Shown: positions 5,912 to 6,580 of the stretch, one piece after another
Layout of the letters: each line of letters opens with the position of its first letter
How positions within the stretch are numbered: the stretch's first letter is position 1
Source of the DNA: CAYLVJ01 sp964501525
GTDB lineage: Bacteria > Patescibacteriota > Minisyncoccia > Minisyncoccales > CAYTKG01
DNA: 6,580 nt
Reading direction: 5' to 3'
Assembly: GCA_964501525.1 (NCBI GenBank)
Contig: CAZCSI010000026.1
Span: 1 to 6,580 of the forward strand
Notes under the pieces: model-generated
The model's database searches: none
Seen by the model: the letters and a program-made list of their open reading frames with translations, nothing else
What the model was told of the DNA's origin: nothing
Translations under genes and position numbers: made by a program

Positions 5912-5914
5912 GTT

Positions 5915-5922
5915 GATATATC
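5915..5922. promoter_or_regulatory. Candidate ArsR operator (8-bp palindrome)
   Basis: GATATATC is a perfect 8-base palindrome that overlaps the end of the -10 box and the predicted transcription start of the arsR promoter. This is a position where a bound repressor would block RNA polymerase. The arms do not extend as a longer inverted repeat, so the assignment is tentative. Confidence 0.35.
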
Positions 5923-5948
5923 TTAATCTCTGTTATCAGAAGTGTCAA
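5920..5948 (-). promoter_or_regulatory. Sigma-70-type promoter of the arsR operon, probably leaderless
   Basis: On the minus strand a perfect -35 box TTGACA (5948-5943) is followed after 17 bases by TAAGAT (5925-5920), a four-of-six match to the -10 consensus that keeps TA at its start and AT at its end. A start about seven bases downstream would fall at 5911-5914, at or directly before the ATG at 5911. The mRNA would then have little or no 5' leader, which agrees with the absence of a Shine-Dalgarno site. Confidence 0.65.
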
Positions 5949-5951
5949 GTC

Positions 5952-5967
5952 CCGGGTTAAAACCCGG
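5952..5967. repeat. GC-rich inverted repeat upstream of the arsR -35 box
   Basis: CCGGGTT, two A, AACCCGG: perfect 7-base arms in an otherwise A/T-rich intergenic region. It ends four bases from the arsR -35 box. It lies between two divergent starts, so it is not placed to terminate either gene. It could be a regulator-binding site or a small hairpin element. Confidence 0.6.
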
Positions 5968-6013
5968 AGCAGAAATATAATTTCTTAAATCCCTTTATTC
6001 TTGCTAAAATAAA

Positions 6014-6042
6014 TTAAAGGTTGGCTGTATACCGCTTAAAAT
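6014..6042 (+). promoter_or_regulatory. Weak candidate promoter of the nitroreductase gene
   Basis: TAAAAT at 6037-6042 matches five of six -10 positions, and 17 bases upstream TTAAAG matches three of six -35 positions. A start near 6049 would leave a leader of only a few bases before the ATG at 6055. The match is weak in an A/T-rich region. Confidence 0.25.
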
Positions 6043-6054
6043 CATTTCATTAAA

Positions 6055-6570
6055 ATGGAAATCATAAAAACAATAAAAAAACGACGCTCAATTCGTTCTT
6101 TCCAAAACAAAAAGGTCTCCGCAGATAAAATAGCTCGTCTCCTGGAGGCGGCCCGATGGGCCCCTTCCGCAGGCAACCTGCAAGACTGGTTTTTCGTAGT
6201 AGTAAAGAATCAAGAAACAAAAGAAAAGCTGTCCAAAGCTGCCTTTAACCAATCCTTTGTTTCTCAAGCACCTGTGGTCATAGTTTCTTGCGCCGACCTG
6301 CCGAGAATCTCTTCCCGCTACGGAGATAGAGGCCGAAACCTTTATACCCTTCAGGACACCGCACTTGCCACCTACAACATATGGTTAACCGCTGCGGAGA
6401 TGGGGCTCGGAGCGGTATGGGTAGGAGCCTTTTCGGAAAAACAAGTTTCAGAAATCCTGGAGCTCCCCTCTCACCTTCGACCCGTTGCTTTGCTGCCCCT
6501 GGGTTATCCTGACAAACTACCTTCTGCCCCTTCACGGCGCAAAAAAGAAGAAATTTCAAAAATAATTTGA
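6055..6570 (+). CDS. Nitroreductase-family FMN oxidoreductase
   Basis: A 171-residue protein with the compact nitroreductase fold. The FMN phosphate-binding RRSIRSF lies at residues 10-16, APSAGNLQDWFFVVV (36-50) is the second conserved flavin-contact segment, and AEMGLGAVWVGAF (113-125) with LLPLGYPD (146-153) are the late family motifs. Such enzymes use NAD(P)H to reduce nitro, quinone or other electrophilic compounds; some relatives have quite different roles, so the substrate is open. It is the only plus-strand gene, divergent from arsR across 143 bases. No Shine-Dalgarno site precedes the start, which follows CATTTCATTAAA. The shared intergenic region could allow co-regulation with the arsR operon, but the sequence does not prove that. 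The stop is ten bases from the window edge. Confidence 0.92.
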   Translation: MEIIKTIKKRRSIRSFQNKKVSADKIARLLEAARWAPSAGNLQDWFFVVVKNQETKEKLSKAAFNQSFVSQAPVVIVSCADLPRISSRYGDRGRNLYTLQDTALATYNIWLTAAEMGLGAVWVGAFSEKQVSEILELPSHLRPVALLPLGYPDKLPSAPSRRKKEEISKII

Positions 6571-6580
6571 TAAAACCGAT

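Noticed and set aside
1..6580. Recoded UGA as in Gracilibacteria or SR1
   Set aside because: UGA ends genes at sensible family lengths here (for example TusA and the nitroreductase), and tryptophans I checked use TGG.

Overview
The window is compact and almost fully coding: ten complete genes and one partial gene. All but one lie on the minus strand. Base composition is moderate to AT-leaning, UGA is a normal stop, and almost no gene has a Shine-Dalgarno sequence; starts follow A/T-rich leaders, often ending in AAATT just before ATG. The content (polyferredoxin-type protein, thiol-redox genes, sulfur carrier, no oxygen-dependent enzyme) suggests an uncultivated anaerobic bacterium. Lack of Shine-Dalgarno sites would fit Patescibacteria/CPR or a Bacteroidota-like lineage, but the taxon is an inference with low confidence.

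Region 1 (about 3136 down to 1, minus) is a sulfur/thiol redox operon. In transcription order it holds: a 615-residue membrane protein joining two thioredoxin-like domains to a CcdA/DsbD-type electron-transfer core; a GcvH-like lipoyl carrier; a membrane-anchored single-domain thioredoxin-like protein; a TusA-type sulfur carrier; and the start of a YeeE/YedE (TsuA-type) sulfur-compound permease that runs off the left edge. The thioredoxin domain of the 155-residue protein and the first one of the 615-residue protein are near-identical (287 of 299 bases, including 167 identical in a row), so a recent duplication or gene conversion occurred inside the operon. A plausible joint role is import of a reduced sulfur compound, handling of sulfane sulfur by TusA and perhaps the lipoyl protein, and export of reductant through the CcdA core to the outer thioredoxin domains. 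No hdr, glycine-cleavage P/T or lipoate-ligase gene is visible here.

Region 2 (about 3296-4059, minus) holds a two-cluster 4Fe-4S ferredoxin-like protein and a small degenerate cupin. Each is preceded by a similar 27-base leader, and a G-rich transcribed tract lies between them.

Region 3 (4152-5911, minus) is an arsR - small thioredoxin-like (CPTC) - DUF318/ArsP-type permease operon, probably responsive to a thiophilic metal or metalloid. Upstream of arsR is the best promoter in the window (TTGACA, 17 bases, TAAGAT), placed so that the transcript would start at or next to the ATG, with an 8-base palindrome over the start site and a GC-rich 16-base hairpin just upstream of the -35 box.

Region 4 (6055-6570, plus) is a divergently transcribed nitroreductase-family flavoprotein. 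I see no tRNA, rRNA, CRISPR array, insertion sequence or convincing intrinsic terminator.
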